From Streptomyces sp. BV286 (GTDB lineage Bacteria > Actinomycetota > Actinomycetes > Streptomycetales > Streptomycetaceae), in NCBI RefSeq assembly GCF_019090165.1, contig NZ_JAHRIB010000114.1:1-64000 (forward strand): a stretch of DNA of 64,000 bases. Direction: 5' to 3'. The translations under genes were made by a program, and so were the position numbers. Under the pieces are notes generated by a model. It worked only from the letters and a program-made list of their open reading frames with translations, had not been told where the DNA came from and did no database searches. Below are positions 41,012-49,691 of this stretch, piece by piece (within the stretch, counting starts at the first letter, position 1; each line of letters opens with the position of its first letter).

Positions 41012-42222
41012 AGCGGCCTGGACGGGGGCGCGGACAGGGGCGAGGGTGCCGCTTCCTGCGTCCGGGGCCGTGGGCCGGTGGGCAGCCGGGCACCCAGCAC
41101 CACCATGCGCAGGGCCCGCTCCGTCGCGTCCGTGAGGAGTTCGCCAGCGCGCAGGAACGCCTCGGCCGGTGCCATCGGAGCGGGCAGGATCCCGCTGTAC
41201 GCGTCCACGCCGGGCACCGTGTGCGCGCCCTCGCCGAGGGTGCCCGCCAGGGCGAGGACCGGACGCCCGTGGAGCTTGGCGCGGCGGGCCACCTCGGCGG
41301 GGACCTTGCCCCGCGGAGTCTGGTGGTCCAGGGCGCCCTCGGCGGTGAGGACCAGGTCGGCGCGGGCCAGCCGCGCGTCCAGGTCGAGGTGGTCGAGGAG
41401 CACCTCGAAGCGGGGGAGGAGGCGGGCGCCGAGAGCCGCCAGGCCCGCGCCCAGGCCGCCGGAGGCGCCCGTACCCGGCCCGCCGTACAGGTCGCCGGTG
41501 ACCGGCAGGTCCCGGGTGAGGACGCGCGCCCAGTTCTCCAGTCCGGCCGCGAGCTGTTCGACCTGTGCGGGAGTCGCCCCCTTCTGCGGACCGAAGACAC
41601 GGGCCACGCCCAGCTCACCGCAGAGCACGTTGTACGGGTTGCAGGCGACCAGCAGTTCCACGTCCGCGAGGCGGGGGTCGAGGCCCGTCGGGTCGATGCG
41701 CTGAAGGCGCACCAACTCGGCTCCGCCGTGCGGGAGTTCGAAGCCGTCCGCGTCGAGCAGTCTGGCGCCCAGCGCCTGGAGCGCGCCGGCGCCCCCGTCC
41801 GAGGTGCCCGAGTCGCCGCAGCCGACGAGCACGCGGTGCACGCCCGTGTCGAGGGCGGCGCGGATCAGCTCGCCCACGCCGTACGTGGTGGTGGCGCCCG
41901 GATCGCGCAGGCCGTGCGGGACGAGGGAGAGGCCGGCGACGGCCGCCATCTCCACGACGGCCGTGTCACCCCCGCCGAGCAGCGCGAAGTGGGTGCCCAC
42001 GGGCTCGCCCAGGGGGCCGGTGGCGGGCAGGGCGACCAGCTGGCCCCCGGTGGCCGTGGCGAGGGCCCGGGCGGTGCCCTCGCCGCCGTCCACCAGCGGG
42101 ATGAGATCGACCTCGGCGTCCGGGACGACACGGCGCACCCCGGCCGCGATGGCGTCGGCGGCGGCCTGGGCGGACAGGGACTCCTTGAAGCCGCTGGGGG
42201 CGACGGCGAAACGGGTCAGCAT
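40954..42222 (-). CDS. Glycerate kinase (GarK/GlxK family)
   Basis: 422 aa. Starts LTRFAVAPSGFKESLSAQAAA and includes IPLVDGGEGT, GCGDSGTSDGGAGAL and LTAEGALDHQTPRGK, the family signatures. It phosphorylates glycerate, feeding it into glycolysis or the serine route. The catalytic body is about 375 aa; the last ~45 residues are a Pro/Ser/Arg low-complexity tail read through the 3' end of the convergent aminotransferase gene. AAGGAG lies 7 nt before the ATG. The upstream SLC13-type transporter gene ends 97 nt away on the same strand, so transporter and kinase probably form an operon. Confidence 0.93.
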   Translation of the reverse strand: MLTRFAVAPSGFKESLSAQAAADAIAAGVRRVVPDAEVDLIPLVDGGEGTARALATATGGQLVALPATGPLGEPVGTHFALLGGGDTAVVEMAAVAGLSLVPHGLRDPGATTTYGVGELIRAALDTGVHRVLVGCGDSGTSDGGAGALQALGARLLDADGFELPHGGAELVRLQRIDPTGLDPRLADVELLVACNPYNVLCGELGVARVFGPQKGATPAQVEQLAAGLENWARVLTRDLPVTGDLYGGPGTGASGGLGAGLAALGARLLPRFEVLLDHLDLDARLARADLVLTAEGALDHQTPRGKVPAEVARRAKLHGRPVLALAGTLGEGAHTVPGVDAYSGILPAPMAPAEAFLRAGELLTDATERALRMVVLGARLPTGPRPRTQEAAPSPLSAPPSRPLQTPLSAPVSGTQRPSSVR

Positions 42223-42319
42223 GGGCGGGCTCCTTCAGAGCTGCGGGACGTCCGGGTTCCGGGAACCGGGCCTTCCAGGACCCGGCGGTCGGAGGTACGG
42301 GGGATCGGGGCTTCAGGGG

Positions 42320-43738
42320 TCAGGGCTTCAGGACGGGCACGCCGAGCAGCGGCCACACGGCGAGGGCGAAGAGCAGGACGAGGGCGGCCGTCAGCGGGGC
42401 GAGGACCGCGGACAGGCGCAGCAGGTCGCGCGGGGTGTAGGTCGGCGTGCCGGGTATCTCCGCGAAGAGGGTGACCGGCTTGGCCGAGGCCGGCAGCGTG
42501 TGGCAGAAGCCCGCCGCCGCGGTGGACGCCAGCGCCGCCGCGACCGGGTTGACGCCCGCGCCCACGGCCGCCGCGACGACCAGCGGCACGAGCACGGACG
42601 AGCGGGCCGAGCGGGACTGCAGGACGAGGTGGGCCGCCGTGCTCACCGCGACGACGAGCGTGAGGAAGAGCCACGGCTCCACGTCGGCCGGCAGGCCGGA
42701 CACCAGCCACTTCGCCGCCCCCGAGTCCGCGAGCGCGACCCCCATCGCCATCGTCGCGGCCATGAAGAGGAGCAGCGACCAGGGCACGGTCCTCAGGGCG
42801 TCCTTGAGGCCGACCGTCCCGAGGGCGGGCGAGGCCGCGACGACCGCGCCGATCAGCGCGACGACCGCCGGCGACACCTGGTGGAGCGGTTCGCTGCACC
42901 ACAGCACGACCACGGTGGCGAGCAGCAGCGCACACCGCGACTCGGCCGGTGTCCAGGGGCCGGTGACCGGCCGCTCGCTGTGCCGCTGGATGTCATCGGC
43001 CGTGATCCGGACGGGAGTTCGGCGGTCCGAACGCCGGGTGGTCGTCCACAGCACCGCTTCGGCGGCCAGATGGGAGGACACCACCGCCAGCGGCAGGCCG
43101 AGCAGCAGCCACTGGGTGAAGTCGATGCGGTCGCCCGTGGTCTCCCACAGCACCGACACCGTGATCAGATGCGCTCCCGCACCGATCAGGGTCGCCACCG
43201 CCGACAGGAGGATCACGGTCGGGAAGAGCAGTGCCAGCATCACGACCAGTCGTTTCCGGTCGGCCAGTGCTTTGGCGAGCGCGAGGAACACCGGCAGTGC
43301 CAGCGCGGCCCGGCCGGAGGTGGCGGGCACCGCGAACGCCGTCACGACGAGCGCCGCGGTGGTCAGGTGCACCAACTGCCGCACACCGCGCGCCCCGCCG
43401 ACCAGGAACGCCGCCGCCCGCCCGGCGAGCCCGGTCCGGGTCACCGCCGCCGCGAGCACGAAGGCGCAGATCAGCAGCCAGACCGTCGAGTCGCCGAGGG
43501 TGCCGAAGAGCGTGTCGCTGCTGATCACCCCGGTCACCGTGAGGGCGAGTCCCGCGCCCAGGGCGATGTACGTGTCGTCGATGGGCGTACCGATCCACGC
43601 GCAGGTCGCCAGCGTGAACACGGCGAGCGTCAGCCGGGCGTCGGCGCCTAGCCCGGGGAAGTTGCCGGGCACGGCCAGCAGGGCGCAGAGGCTCAGGGCC
43701 ACGCACAGGGTGACGGTTCGGCGGAGGTTCAGGCTCAC
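42320..43738 (-). CDS. SLC13/DASS-type anion or dicarboxylate transporter
   Basis: 472 aa from the GTG at 43738 (a GTG at 43783 would add 15 residues). About 11-12 membrane helices. The repeated re-entrant motifs are seen as AVPATSGRAALALPV in the first half and GFCHTLPASAKPVTLF in the second. These proteins move carboxylates or sulfate, often with Na+. Pairing with glycerate kinase suggests a small hydroxy- or dicarboxylate as substrate, but sulfate cannot be excluded. SD weak for both starts. Confidence 0.87.
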   Translation of the reverse strand: MSLNLRRTVTLCVALSLCALLAVPGNFPGLGADARLTLAVFTLATCAWIGTPIDDTYIALGAGLALTVTGVISSDTLFGTLGDSTVWLLICAFVLAAAVTRTGLAGRAAAFLVGGARGVRQLVHLTTAALVVTAFAVPATSGRAALALPVFLALAKALADRKRLVVMLALLFPTVILLSAVATLIGAGAHLITVSVLWETTGDRIDFTQWLLLGLPLAVVSSHLAAEAVLWTTTRRSDRRTPVRITADDIQRHSERPVTGPWTPAESRCALLLATVVVLWCSEPLHQVSPAVVALIGAVVAASPALGTVGLKDALRTVPWSLLLFMAATMAMGVALADSGAAKWLVSGLPADVEPWLFLTLVVAVSTAAHLVLQSRSARSSVLVPLVVAAAVGAGVNPVAAALASTAAAGFCHTLPASAKPVTLFAEIPGTPTYTPRDLLRLSAVLAPLTAALVLLFALAVWPLLGVPVLKP

Positions 43739-43801
43739 AGGTCCCAGAGTCCGGCCGGGCCGTGAGCCTCCAATGAGCCCCACATGAAGGAAGCTTCACG
43801 C

Positions 43802-44464
43802 TCACCCGGGGAGCCGGTACCCCATTCCCCGCACGGTCTCCACCCGCTCGGCCCCGAGCTTCTTGCGCAGCGCGCGCACGTACACGTCGACGATGTTGGA
43901 CCCGGGATCGAAGTCGTACCCCCACACGTGCGACAGGATCTGCTCGCGCGACAGGACCTGACCGGGGTGCCGCAGGAACAGCTCCAGGAGCACGAACTCG
44001 CGGGCCGTCAGGTCGACGGTCCGTTCGCCCGCCCGAGCCCGCCGGGTGCGCAGGTCCAGCGTCAGGTCACCGCCGCGCAGCACGGTGACCTCGGGCGCCC
44101 CGGCCGCCGTCCGCAGCCGCAGGCGCACCCGGGCGAGGAGTTCCTCGAACCGGAACGGTTTGGTCATCCAGTCGTCGGCGCCGCCCTCCAGGCCGGCCAC
44201 CGTGTCGCGTACGGAGTCCCGGGCGGTCAGCACGATCACCGGGACCGTGACACGGGCCTCGCGCAGTTCGCGCAGCACGGTGAAGCCGTCCCGACCCGGC
44301 AGCCCGATGTCGAGGATCACCAGGTCGAAACCGCCGGTCAGCGTGTACTCGTACGCCGAGTCGCCGTCCGCCACGACGGTCGTGGTGAAGCCGCCCGCGC
44401 GCAGGCCCTTCTCGACGAAGGAGGCGATGCGCTCCTCGTCCTCGACGATCAGGATGCGGTTCAT
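43802..44464 (-). CDS. OmpR/PhoB-type response regulator
   Basis: 220 aa. Receiver: VEDEER acidic pair, phospho-acceptor Asp in LVILDIGLPGRDG, Thr in VIVLTARDS, Lys in WMTKPFRFEEL. The winged-helix DNA-binding domain reads LTAREFVLLELFLRHPGQVLS and ends VRGMGYRL. ATG at 44464 overlaps the kinase stop (ATGA). It forms a complete two-component pair with the upstream gene on the same strand. The SLC13 gene begins 64 nt beyond its 3' end and may be a target or co-transcribed. Confidence 0.95.
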   Translation of the reverse strand: MNRILIVEDEERIASFVEKGLRAGGFTTTVVADGDSAYEYTLTGGFDLVILDIGLPGRDGFTVLRELREARVTVPVIVLTARDSVRDTVAGLEGGADDWMTKPFRFEELLARVRLRLRTAAGAPEVTVLRGGDLTLDLRTRRARAGERTVDLTAREFVLLELFLRHPGQVLSREQILSHVWGYDFDPGSNIVDVYVRALRKKLGAERVETVRGMGYRLPG

Positions 44465-46008
44465 GTGTGCCGTCCCGTCATGTGTTCCTCTTCCCGTGCG
44501 AGGTCGAGTACGAAGGTGGCCCCGCCGCCCTCGGTCCGCCGGAGCAGTACCCGGCCGCCGGGGTGCCCCTGCGCGATCGCCCGCACGATCGACAGGCCGA
44601 GGCCCGCGCCGCTGCCCCGGGTACCGCGCCGGGCGGTGCCGCGGCGGAAGCGTTCGAAGATGACCTCGGCGTCCTGCGGCTGCACACCGGGGCCCGAGTC
44701 GGACACGTACAGCTCCACGCGTGAGTCCAGGACCTGCGAGCCGATGCGGATCGACTGGCCGGGGACGGTGTGCTGCACGGCGTTCTGCGCGAGCTGCACC
44801 ATGGCCTGGGTGACGCGCTGAGGGTCCAGCAGGGCCTCGCCCTCGGCGACCTCGGCCAGCTCCCAGTGGCGCTCGCCCAGGGTGCGGGCCTTGACGAAGA
44901 CGTCGGCGGTGAGTTCGGCGAGCTGGACCGGCTCGGGGGTGACGAAGTCGGGCCGTTCGGTCCGGGCGAGCAGCAGCAGGTCCTCGACGATGCGGCTCAT
45001 CCGGTCCAGCTCGTCGGTGACCAGGCGGATCGTCTCCTCCCGCTCGGCCGGATCGTCGCCCATCAGCTCCAGATGGCCGCGCACGATGGTGATCGGGGTG
45101 CGCAGTTCGTGGCCCGCGTCGTCGACGAACTCCCGCTGGGCGGCGAAGGCGCGCTCCAGCCGGTCCAGCATCGCGTTGAACGTCTCGGCCAGCGCGGCGA
45201 TGTCGTCGTGGCCGCGGACCGGGATGCGCCGCGTGAGGTCCTGCTCCGTGAGCTGCGCGGCGGCGGTGCGCACCAGCCGTACGGGCTTGAGGATGCGGCC
45301 GGCCACCACCCAGGCGATCCCCGTCGTCAGCAGCAGCGCCACCCCGCAGATGGCGAGCAGGATGCGGAACACCTCGTTCGCGCGGGCCTGTTCGCGCCCC
45401 GGGTGGAAGGCGACGACGAACGCCGCCTCCGGCTCGCCGCCCGGCCGGGCGATCGCGACCTTGGCCCACCGGACGTCCCCGGCGGCGCGGTGCAGCGTAC
45501 CGGTGGACGCGGTCGACGCGAAGATCTGCCGACGGGCCGCCGCATCCCGGTGCAGAGGCAGTTCCACGGGGATCTCGCGGTCCTGGACGAGCTTCGCCGG
45601 GTCGGCGCCCGAAGGGCCGGCGAGGAGCCCCATCAGCTCCTCGTCGGGGTCGGCGTACTGCCGTTCCAGGAAGACGCGCAGCAGCCGTCCGGGATCGCTG
45701 AAGGGCCGGCCGGTCGCGGGATCCACCCCCCGCTCCTCGAAGTGCGCGAACTCGCCGGTCTCCTGGGCGAGCAGGCCGCTGACGCGGGAGTCGACGTCCC
45801 GCAGGAGGATCGAGCGGGTGGTCGTGGCCACCGCGGCGAAGGCCACGGCCATCACGAGCAGCAGCCAGAGCAGGATGCGGACCCGGGCCGAGACCCGCCG
45901 ACGCACGGACCCGGAACCGGGCATGGATGTGGGAGCGGACCCGGGCATGGATGTGGGAACGGGCTCAGCCGTCGTCCCCCGGGCCGTCGTCGTCATCGTC
46001 GTCATCAC
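44461..46008 (-). CDS. OmpR-partner sensor histidine kinase
   Basis: 515 aa. TM1 at about 42-62, an extracytoplasmic sensor region (about 63-235), TM2 (about 236-256), HAMP, HisKA with FVDDAGHELRTPITIVRGHLE and ATPase motifs QNAVQHT, DSGPGV and GSGAGLGLSIVR. The N-terminal 35 residues contain SMPGSAPTSMPGSG repeats. The GTG at 46008 overlaps the upstream small gene by 44 nt; in-frame ATGs at 45948 or 45924 would avoid this but lack an SD. Probably coupled to both neighbours. Confidence 0.92.
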   Translation of the reverse strand: MMTTMTTTARGTTAEPVPTSMPGSAPTSMPGSGSVRRRVSARVRILLWLLLVMAVAFAAVATTTRSILLRDVDSRVSGLLAQETGEFAHFEERGVDPATGRPFSDPGRLLRVFLERQYADPDEELMGLLAGPSGADPAKLVQDREIPVELPLHRDAAARRQIFASTASTGTLHRAAGDVRWAKVAIARPGGEPEAAFVVAFHPGREQARANEVFRILLAICGVALLLTTGIAWVVAGRILKPVRLVRTAAAQLTEQDLTRRIPVRGHDDIAALAETFNAMLDRLERAFAAQREFVDDAGHELRTPITIVRGHLELMGDDPAEREETIRLVTDELDRMSRIVEDLLLLARTERPDFVTPEPVQLAELTADVFVKARTLGERHWELAEVAEGEALLDPQRVTQAMVQLAQNAVQHTVPGQSIRIGSQVLDSRVELYVSDSGPGVQPQDAEVIFERFRRGTARRGTRGSGAGLGLSIVRAIAQGHPGGRVLLRRTEGGGATFVLDLAREEEHMTGRHT

Positions 46009-46231
46009 TCACCGGAGGCCGTGACACGACCTCGTCACTCGGGGTCGGAGTCGGGGTCGGAGCCGGTTCGGCGGAGGTGGGCGCCGCCGAGGGCGAACCG
46101 CTCTCCAGCTCGACCCTGGGCGGCACCTTCGGGGACTCCGGACTGTCGGTCAGGGCGTAGCTGGTGGCGGCGATCCCCAGCGGGATCACCACGACGGCGG
46201 CGAGGGCCGCCATACGGTGGGAGAAGACCAT
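45965..46231 (-). CDS. Small secreted or membrane-anchored acidic protein
   Basis: 88 aa. N-terminal signal/anchor helix (MAALAAVVVIPLGIAATSYAL), Pro/Thr/Ser linker and an Asp-rich tail (SDDDDDDDGPGDDG). It precedes the histidine kinase gene and overlaps it by 44 nt, so it may be a periplasmic-side accessory to the sensor, for example a cation-responsive partner; that is inference. The codons for the Asp tail (GAC/GAT) double as ATG/ACG codons of the kinase N-terminus. Confidence 0.7.
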   Translation of the reverse strand: MVFSHRMAALAAVVVIPLGIAATSYALTDSPESPKVPPRVELESGSPSAAPTSAEPAPTPTPTPSDEVVSRPPVSDDDDDDDGPGDDG

Positions 46232-46446
46232 GGGCCGATGCTGCGGGGTCCGGGGGTGCGTCCGGATGAGCGCCGGATGAAGAACTCTTCATCCTGGGCT
46301 GCGGGGGCCGGTGGGCCCGAGGGCTCGACGCGGCGGCCACCCTGCCACGGCCGCTCCTCAGCTCCGCCGGTGAGCGGCCCCGGGGCGCGGGACCGCGCGA
46401 TCGGTCACCACCGACCCGCAACCGGCATCCGGCCCCGCGATCCGGA

Positions 46447-46728
46447 CTAGTTGTCGAGCCCGATGGCGAACGCGGCCTCGAGGTCGTGCTGCGAGTACGT
46501 CCGGAACGCCACATGGGTGTCCGTGCCCTCCACCCCCGGAATCTTGCTGATCATCCCGGGAATGACATCGGCCAGGTCGTCATGGGCCTTCACCCGGACC
46601 ATGGCGATCAGGTCGTACGTGCCGGTCACGGAGAAGACCTCGCTGACGCTGTCGAGCGCGGCGATCGACTCGGCGATCTCGGGGATCCGGTCCACGCTGG
46701 TCTTGATGAGCACGATCGCGGTGATCAC
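46447..46728 (-). CDS. Stand-alone Lrp/AsnC ligand-binding (RAM) domain protein
   Basis: 93 aa. Starts VITAIVLIKTSVDRIPE with VFSVTGTYDLIAMVRVK and ends FRTYSQHDLEAAF, the ferredoxin-like effector domain of Lrp/AsnC proteins without the DNA-binding helix-turn-helix. Such stand-alone proteins can bind amino acids and pair with full-length Lrp members. The GTG overlaps the rhomboid stop (GTGA), so it is translationally coupled to the protease gene upstream. Confidence 0.9.
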   Translation of the reverse strand: MITAIVLIKTSVDRIPEIAESIAALDSVSEVFSVTGTYDLIAMVRVKAHDDLADVIPGMISKIPGVEGTDTHVAFRTYSQHDLEAAFAIGLDN

Positions 46729-47465
46729 GGCTGGGTTTCTCCCTCGGTGGCCGGCGCTGGGGATTTCACTCTAGCCGGACGGCCGTACCGCACCCACGCG
46801 TAGAGGAAGCCGGCCGAGAAGCCCAGCAGGTGCGCCAGATAGGCGACGCCGGGACCCTGTGTCGCGCGCCCGGCGGCCAGCCACTGCAGGGACACCCAGA
46901 ACGGGAGCACGACCCAGGCGGGAAACCGCAGCGGGAGGAAGAACAGGAAGGGAAAGAGACTGGTCACCCTGGCTTTGGGGAACAGGTAGAGGAAGGCGCC
47001 GAGGACCGCGGAGATCGCCCCGGACGCGCCGACGAGGGTCTGTGCCGAGTCGGCGTGGGCGGCCGCGTAGCCGAGCAGGGCGAGGTATCCGCAGCCCACG
47101 TAGAAGAGGGCGAACTGGACGTGGCCCATCCTCTCCTCGGCCATCGCCCCGAAGACATAGAGGAAGAGCATGTTCCCCAGAAGATGCAGCCAGCTGCCGT
47201 GCACGAAGAGCGCGGTGGCCGGGGTGACGGCGGCCCGTGGCGTCCCCTGGAACAGTTCGACGGGTACCACCCCCCACCGTTCGAAATAGGCCCGCTGTGC
47301 CGAGAGCAGCTCGTCGCCGGTGCCGTACGCGGGCCCGAGGCCCGAGGCCGGGCCGATCACGAAGACCAGGCAGCACGCGGCGATCAGTCCGTAGGTCACC
47401 GGAGCGGACTGCCCCCGGGCCGCTCCGGCCGTCCTGCCGACGGTCCTGCCCCAGTTGCCGATCAT
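46725..47465 (-). CDS. Rhomboid-family intramembrane serine protease
   Basis: 246 aa, six membrane helices. The catalytic dyad is present: Ser in LVGASGAISAVLGAF and His in VAYLAHLLGFSAGF. HGSWLHLLGNMLFLYVFG is the conserved helix-2 region. It cleaves transmembrane substrates in the membrane. ATG at 47465 has no SD; a CATGAT 6 nt upstream may be a leaderless minus-10. The Lrp-domain gene follows with overlapping stop and start. Confidence 0.93.
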   Translation of the reverse strand: MIGNWGRTVGRTAGAARGQSAPVTYGLIAACCLVFVIGPASGLGPAYGTGDELLSAQRAYFERWGVVPVELFQGTPRAAVTPATALFVHGSWLHLLGNMLFLYVFGAMAEERMGHVQFALFYVGCGYLALLGYAAAHADSAQTLVGASGAISAVLGAFLYLFPKARVTSLFPFLFFLPLRFPAWVVLPFWVSLQWLAAGRATQGPGVAYLAHLLGFSAGFLYAWVRYGRPARVKSPAPATEGETQP

Positions 47466-47640
47466 GGGCAGATCATGACGTAACGGAACCGACCGGCGCA
47501 GAGTGCCTCGCCGCTTCGCACCCCGCGGGGGTGCGGGGCCGCGACCCGGCGGCGGCCCGCCGCGCGTCCGTGACCGGTCGCGGACGGCCCGCGGTGTTCG
47601 GACCACCCCTCCAGCGGAGCGCTCGGTACGCGCCAGGCCG

Positions 47641-47646
47641 TAGGGT
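47641..47646 (+). promoter_or_regulatory. Putative minus-10 box for the zinc-ribbon gene
   Basis: TAGGGT, 66 nt before the ATG at 47713. Confidence 0.35.
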
Positions 47647-47712
47647 TACGAGCCACACGCTCCAGGACGGCTGGTGCGCCGCGGAGATCCAGGAAAGAGA
47701 GCGACTGCCACG

Positions 47713-47952
47713 ATGACGGTTCCCCTCCCGACCACCGAGACCCGTTGGCGCTGCACGCTCTGCGGCAACCTGACGCGATTCGACGTGACCCGTTCGTCGA
47801 AGGTCGTCGAGTACGTGCATCTCGACCTGGCCGGGGAACCGAAGGTCGAGGAGCGCGACGTGGTCAGTGAGACCATCGAGTCCGTGCGCTGCCGCTGGTG
47901 CAACGCGGTGGATCAGGTGGAACTGGTGGACAGGCCGGGCGCCGGCTCCTGA
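47713..47952 (+). CDS. Small zinc-ribbon protein
   Basis: 79 aa. CTLCG (about 14-18) and CRWC (about 63-66) form a four-Cys zinc site; the middle is FDVTRSSKVVEYVHLDLAG. GGAAAGAG precedes the ATG. The NYN-domain gene starts 35 nt downstream, so the two are probably co-transcribed and may share an RNA-related role. I do not recognise a more specific family. Confidence 0.82.
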   Translation: MTVPLPTTETRWRCTLCGNLTRFDVTRSSKVVEYVHLDLAGEPKVEERDVVSETIESVRCRWCNAVDQVELVDRPGAGS

Positions 47953-47987
47953 CGGGAGCGGGCCCCGCACGGACGATGGGGTGAAGG

Positions 47988-49337
47988 ATGGTGGAGACCG
48001 CAGGCGAGGAGCCGGACGACGGCGACGCCGAGGTGCTCGATCGTCCGCTGCCCGACGGTGTGCGCCGCAAGGTCGTACAGATCGTCTCGGACGGCTTCGG
48101 CGGGCTGACCGTGGCCGAACTGCCCGCCCAGCTGAGGCAGTACGCCCGGTTCGCCCCCAATCGTCGCGCCAAGTTCGCGGGTACGGCGATGGCGGCGGCC
48201 ATGGAGACGGACCCGCTCTTCAGACAGCGCATCGCCGAGAAACTCAGAGACGCGCAGCCGGAGCTGTCCGGCGCTCTCGTCTCAGGCTCTGCGCTCCCGG
48301 CCGCGGACCCGCTCGACGTGGCGGCCGCGGCCTATGTGCTGCGGCCCCCGGGCTGGGTCAAGCTGGTGACCGCCGCGGGCGAGGAGGCGCTGCGGGCTGA
48401 CGCCGAGCGCGCCGACGAGGAGAGCCGCGCCGAGCTGGAGCGGCTGCGCGAGGAGCTTGCCGAGGCCCGTGGCCAGACCCGTACCGAGACGGAGCGGCTG
48501 CGCGCCGAGCTCGAAGCGGCGAAGAAGGAAGCCGAATCGCTTCACCGCAAACTGCGCGGGGCGCTCAGTGACGTCAAGCGCGGCGAGGCCGCCCTGCGCA
48601 AGCTGCGGGGCGAGATGGAGTCCGTACGCGGCGACGGCCAGGCCCAGGTGTCGGCCGCCGAGAGCGAGAGCCGGCGCCTGAAGTCGCGGCTCGGCGAGGC
48701 GGAGGCGGCCCTGGAGGCCGCCCGCCGCGCGGCCCGTGAAGGCCGCAGTGTCGAGGACATGCGCGTACGGCTGCTGCTGGACACCGTGCTCGACGCGACT
48801 CAGGGGCTGCGCCGCGAACTGGCCCTGCCGCCGGTGTCGGTGCGGCCCGCGGAGACGGTGGACGCGGTCGAGCCGGGACGGATGACGCCGAAGGACATCG
48901 CCGCCCGGGCGCTGTCCGAGAACGATCCCGCCATCCTCGACCAGCTGCTCGCGCTGCCGCAGGCGCACCTGGTCGTCGACGGCTACAACGTCACCAAGAC
49001 CGGCTATCCGCAGATGCCGCTGGAGAAGCAGCGCCTGCGGCTCCTCGGCCAGCTCTCGCAGCTTGCCGCGCAGACCGGCGCCGAGGTCACCTGTGTCTTC
49101 GACGGGGCCGAGCTGGCCGCCCCGGTGCTGCTCGCGCCGCCGCGCGGGGTGCGGGTGCTGTTCTCCAAGCCCGGCATCACCGCGGACGAGTTGATCCGCC
49201 AGCTGGTGCGCGCGGAGCCCCCGGGCCGGCCCGTCATCGTCGTCTCCACCGACCGCGAGGTGGCCGACGGTGTGGCCAGTGCGGGCGCGCGTCCGGTGGC
49301 CTCCGTGGTGCTGCTCAAGCGCCTGTCGAGGGGTTGA
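47988..49337 (+). CDS. NYN-domain protein (PIN-like ribonuclease fold)
   Basis: 449 aa. A basic helical N-terminal region (about 20-130) and a coiled coil (about 135-260, Glu/Arg/Ala-rich) precede a C-terminal NYN domain (about 325-449). This shows the acidic metal-site residues in LVVDGYNVTKTGYP, CVFDGAELA and IVVSTDREVADGVA. It resembles YacP/RapZ-neighbour-type NYN proteins predicted to cut structured RNA. ATG with GTGAAGG upstream. Predicted cytoplasmic; RNA target unknown. Confidence 0.9.
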   Translation: MVETAGEEPDDGDAEVLDRPLPDGVRRKVVQIVSDGFGGLTVAELPAQLRQYARFAPNRRAKFAGTAMAAAMETDPLFRQRIAEKLRDAQPELSGALVSGSALPAADPLDVAAAAYVLRPPGWVKLVTAAGEEALRADAERADEESRAELERLREELAEARGQTRTETERLRAELEAAKKEAESLHRKLRGALSDVKRGEAALRKLRGEMESVRGDGQAQVSAAESESRRLKSRLGEAEAALEAARRAAREGRSVEDMRVRLLLDTVLDATQGLRRELALPPVSVRPAETVDAVEPGRMTPKDIAARALSENDPAILDQLLALPQAHLVVDGYNVTKTGYPQMPLEKQRLRLLGQLSQLAAQTGAEVTCVFDGAELAAPVLLAPPRGVRVLFSKPGITADELIRQLVRAEPPGRPVIVVSTDREVADGVASAGARPVASVVLLKRLSRG

Positions 49338-49452
49338 GACCGGCCGTTCGCGGGCAGCCCCGCCGCTCCGGTCGTCCGCGGCCGCCTTTCTGTCCCGTAC
49401 GTCACATACGTGCCGGACGCCCCAAGCGCAACGCATGGTCGTCTTGCCCGAA

Positions 49453-49480
49453 TTGGCGAAACCTTCACGCAACGTAGTGT
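49453..49480 (+). promoter_or_regulatory. Putative distal promoter P1 of the NlpC/P60 gene
   Basis: TTGGCG, 16-nt spacer, TAGTGT. It would give a leader of about 205 nt to the GTG at 49692. Confidence 0.5.
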
Positions 49481-49552
49481 CAATCGCGCATTACTGCACG
49501 TGAGTTGAGTGCAAAGAATGCGGTCGGTGACCGAGATTTTTCCGAGGAGGAT

Positions 49553-49582
49553 TTGAACTGATCACAGGGTGGTCACTAGGGT
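49553..49582 (+). promoter_or_regulatory. Putative proximal promoter P2 of the NlpC/P60 gene
   Basis: TTGAAC, 18-nt spacer, TAGGGT. The spacer contains TGATCAC and GGTCAC, and an 8-bp palindrome GTGATCAC lies downstream at 49605-49612, so a regulator could cover this promoter. Confidence 0.55.
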
Positions 49583-49691
49583 CAGGCCTCGAACCTCTAC
49601 TCGGGTGATCACTCATTGGGAGTGACGGTGGAGGGACACCGCCAACCGGCGTCTTCGGTGGGCGGCTGAGGTAATGAAGGAGCTCGCCTCC

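Larger units (their letters stand above)
49338..49691. other. Regulatory leader upstream of the first NlpC/P60 gene
   Basis: 354 bases without a gene. It holds two promoter-like sequences (49453-49480 and 49553-49582), TGATCAC-type repeats, and a strong isolated SD (GAGGAGG, 49544-49550) with no following ORF of use. Confidence 0.6.

Noticed and set aside
49544..49561. SD (GAGGAGG) followed by TTG-AAC-TGA as a two-codon ORF
   Set aside because: The TTGAAC is better explained as the minus-35 of promoter P2; a two-codon reading has no support.
49338..49691. Possible cyclic-di-AMP (ydaO-type) riboswitch before the NlpC/P60 gene
   Set aside because: Such riboswitches precede related hydrolase genes in actinobacteria, but I do not see the conserved core blocks here.
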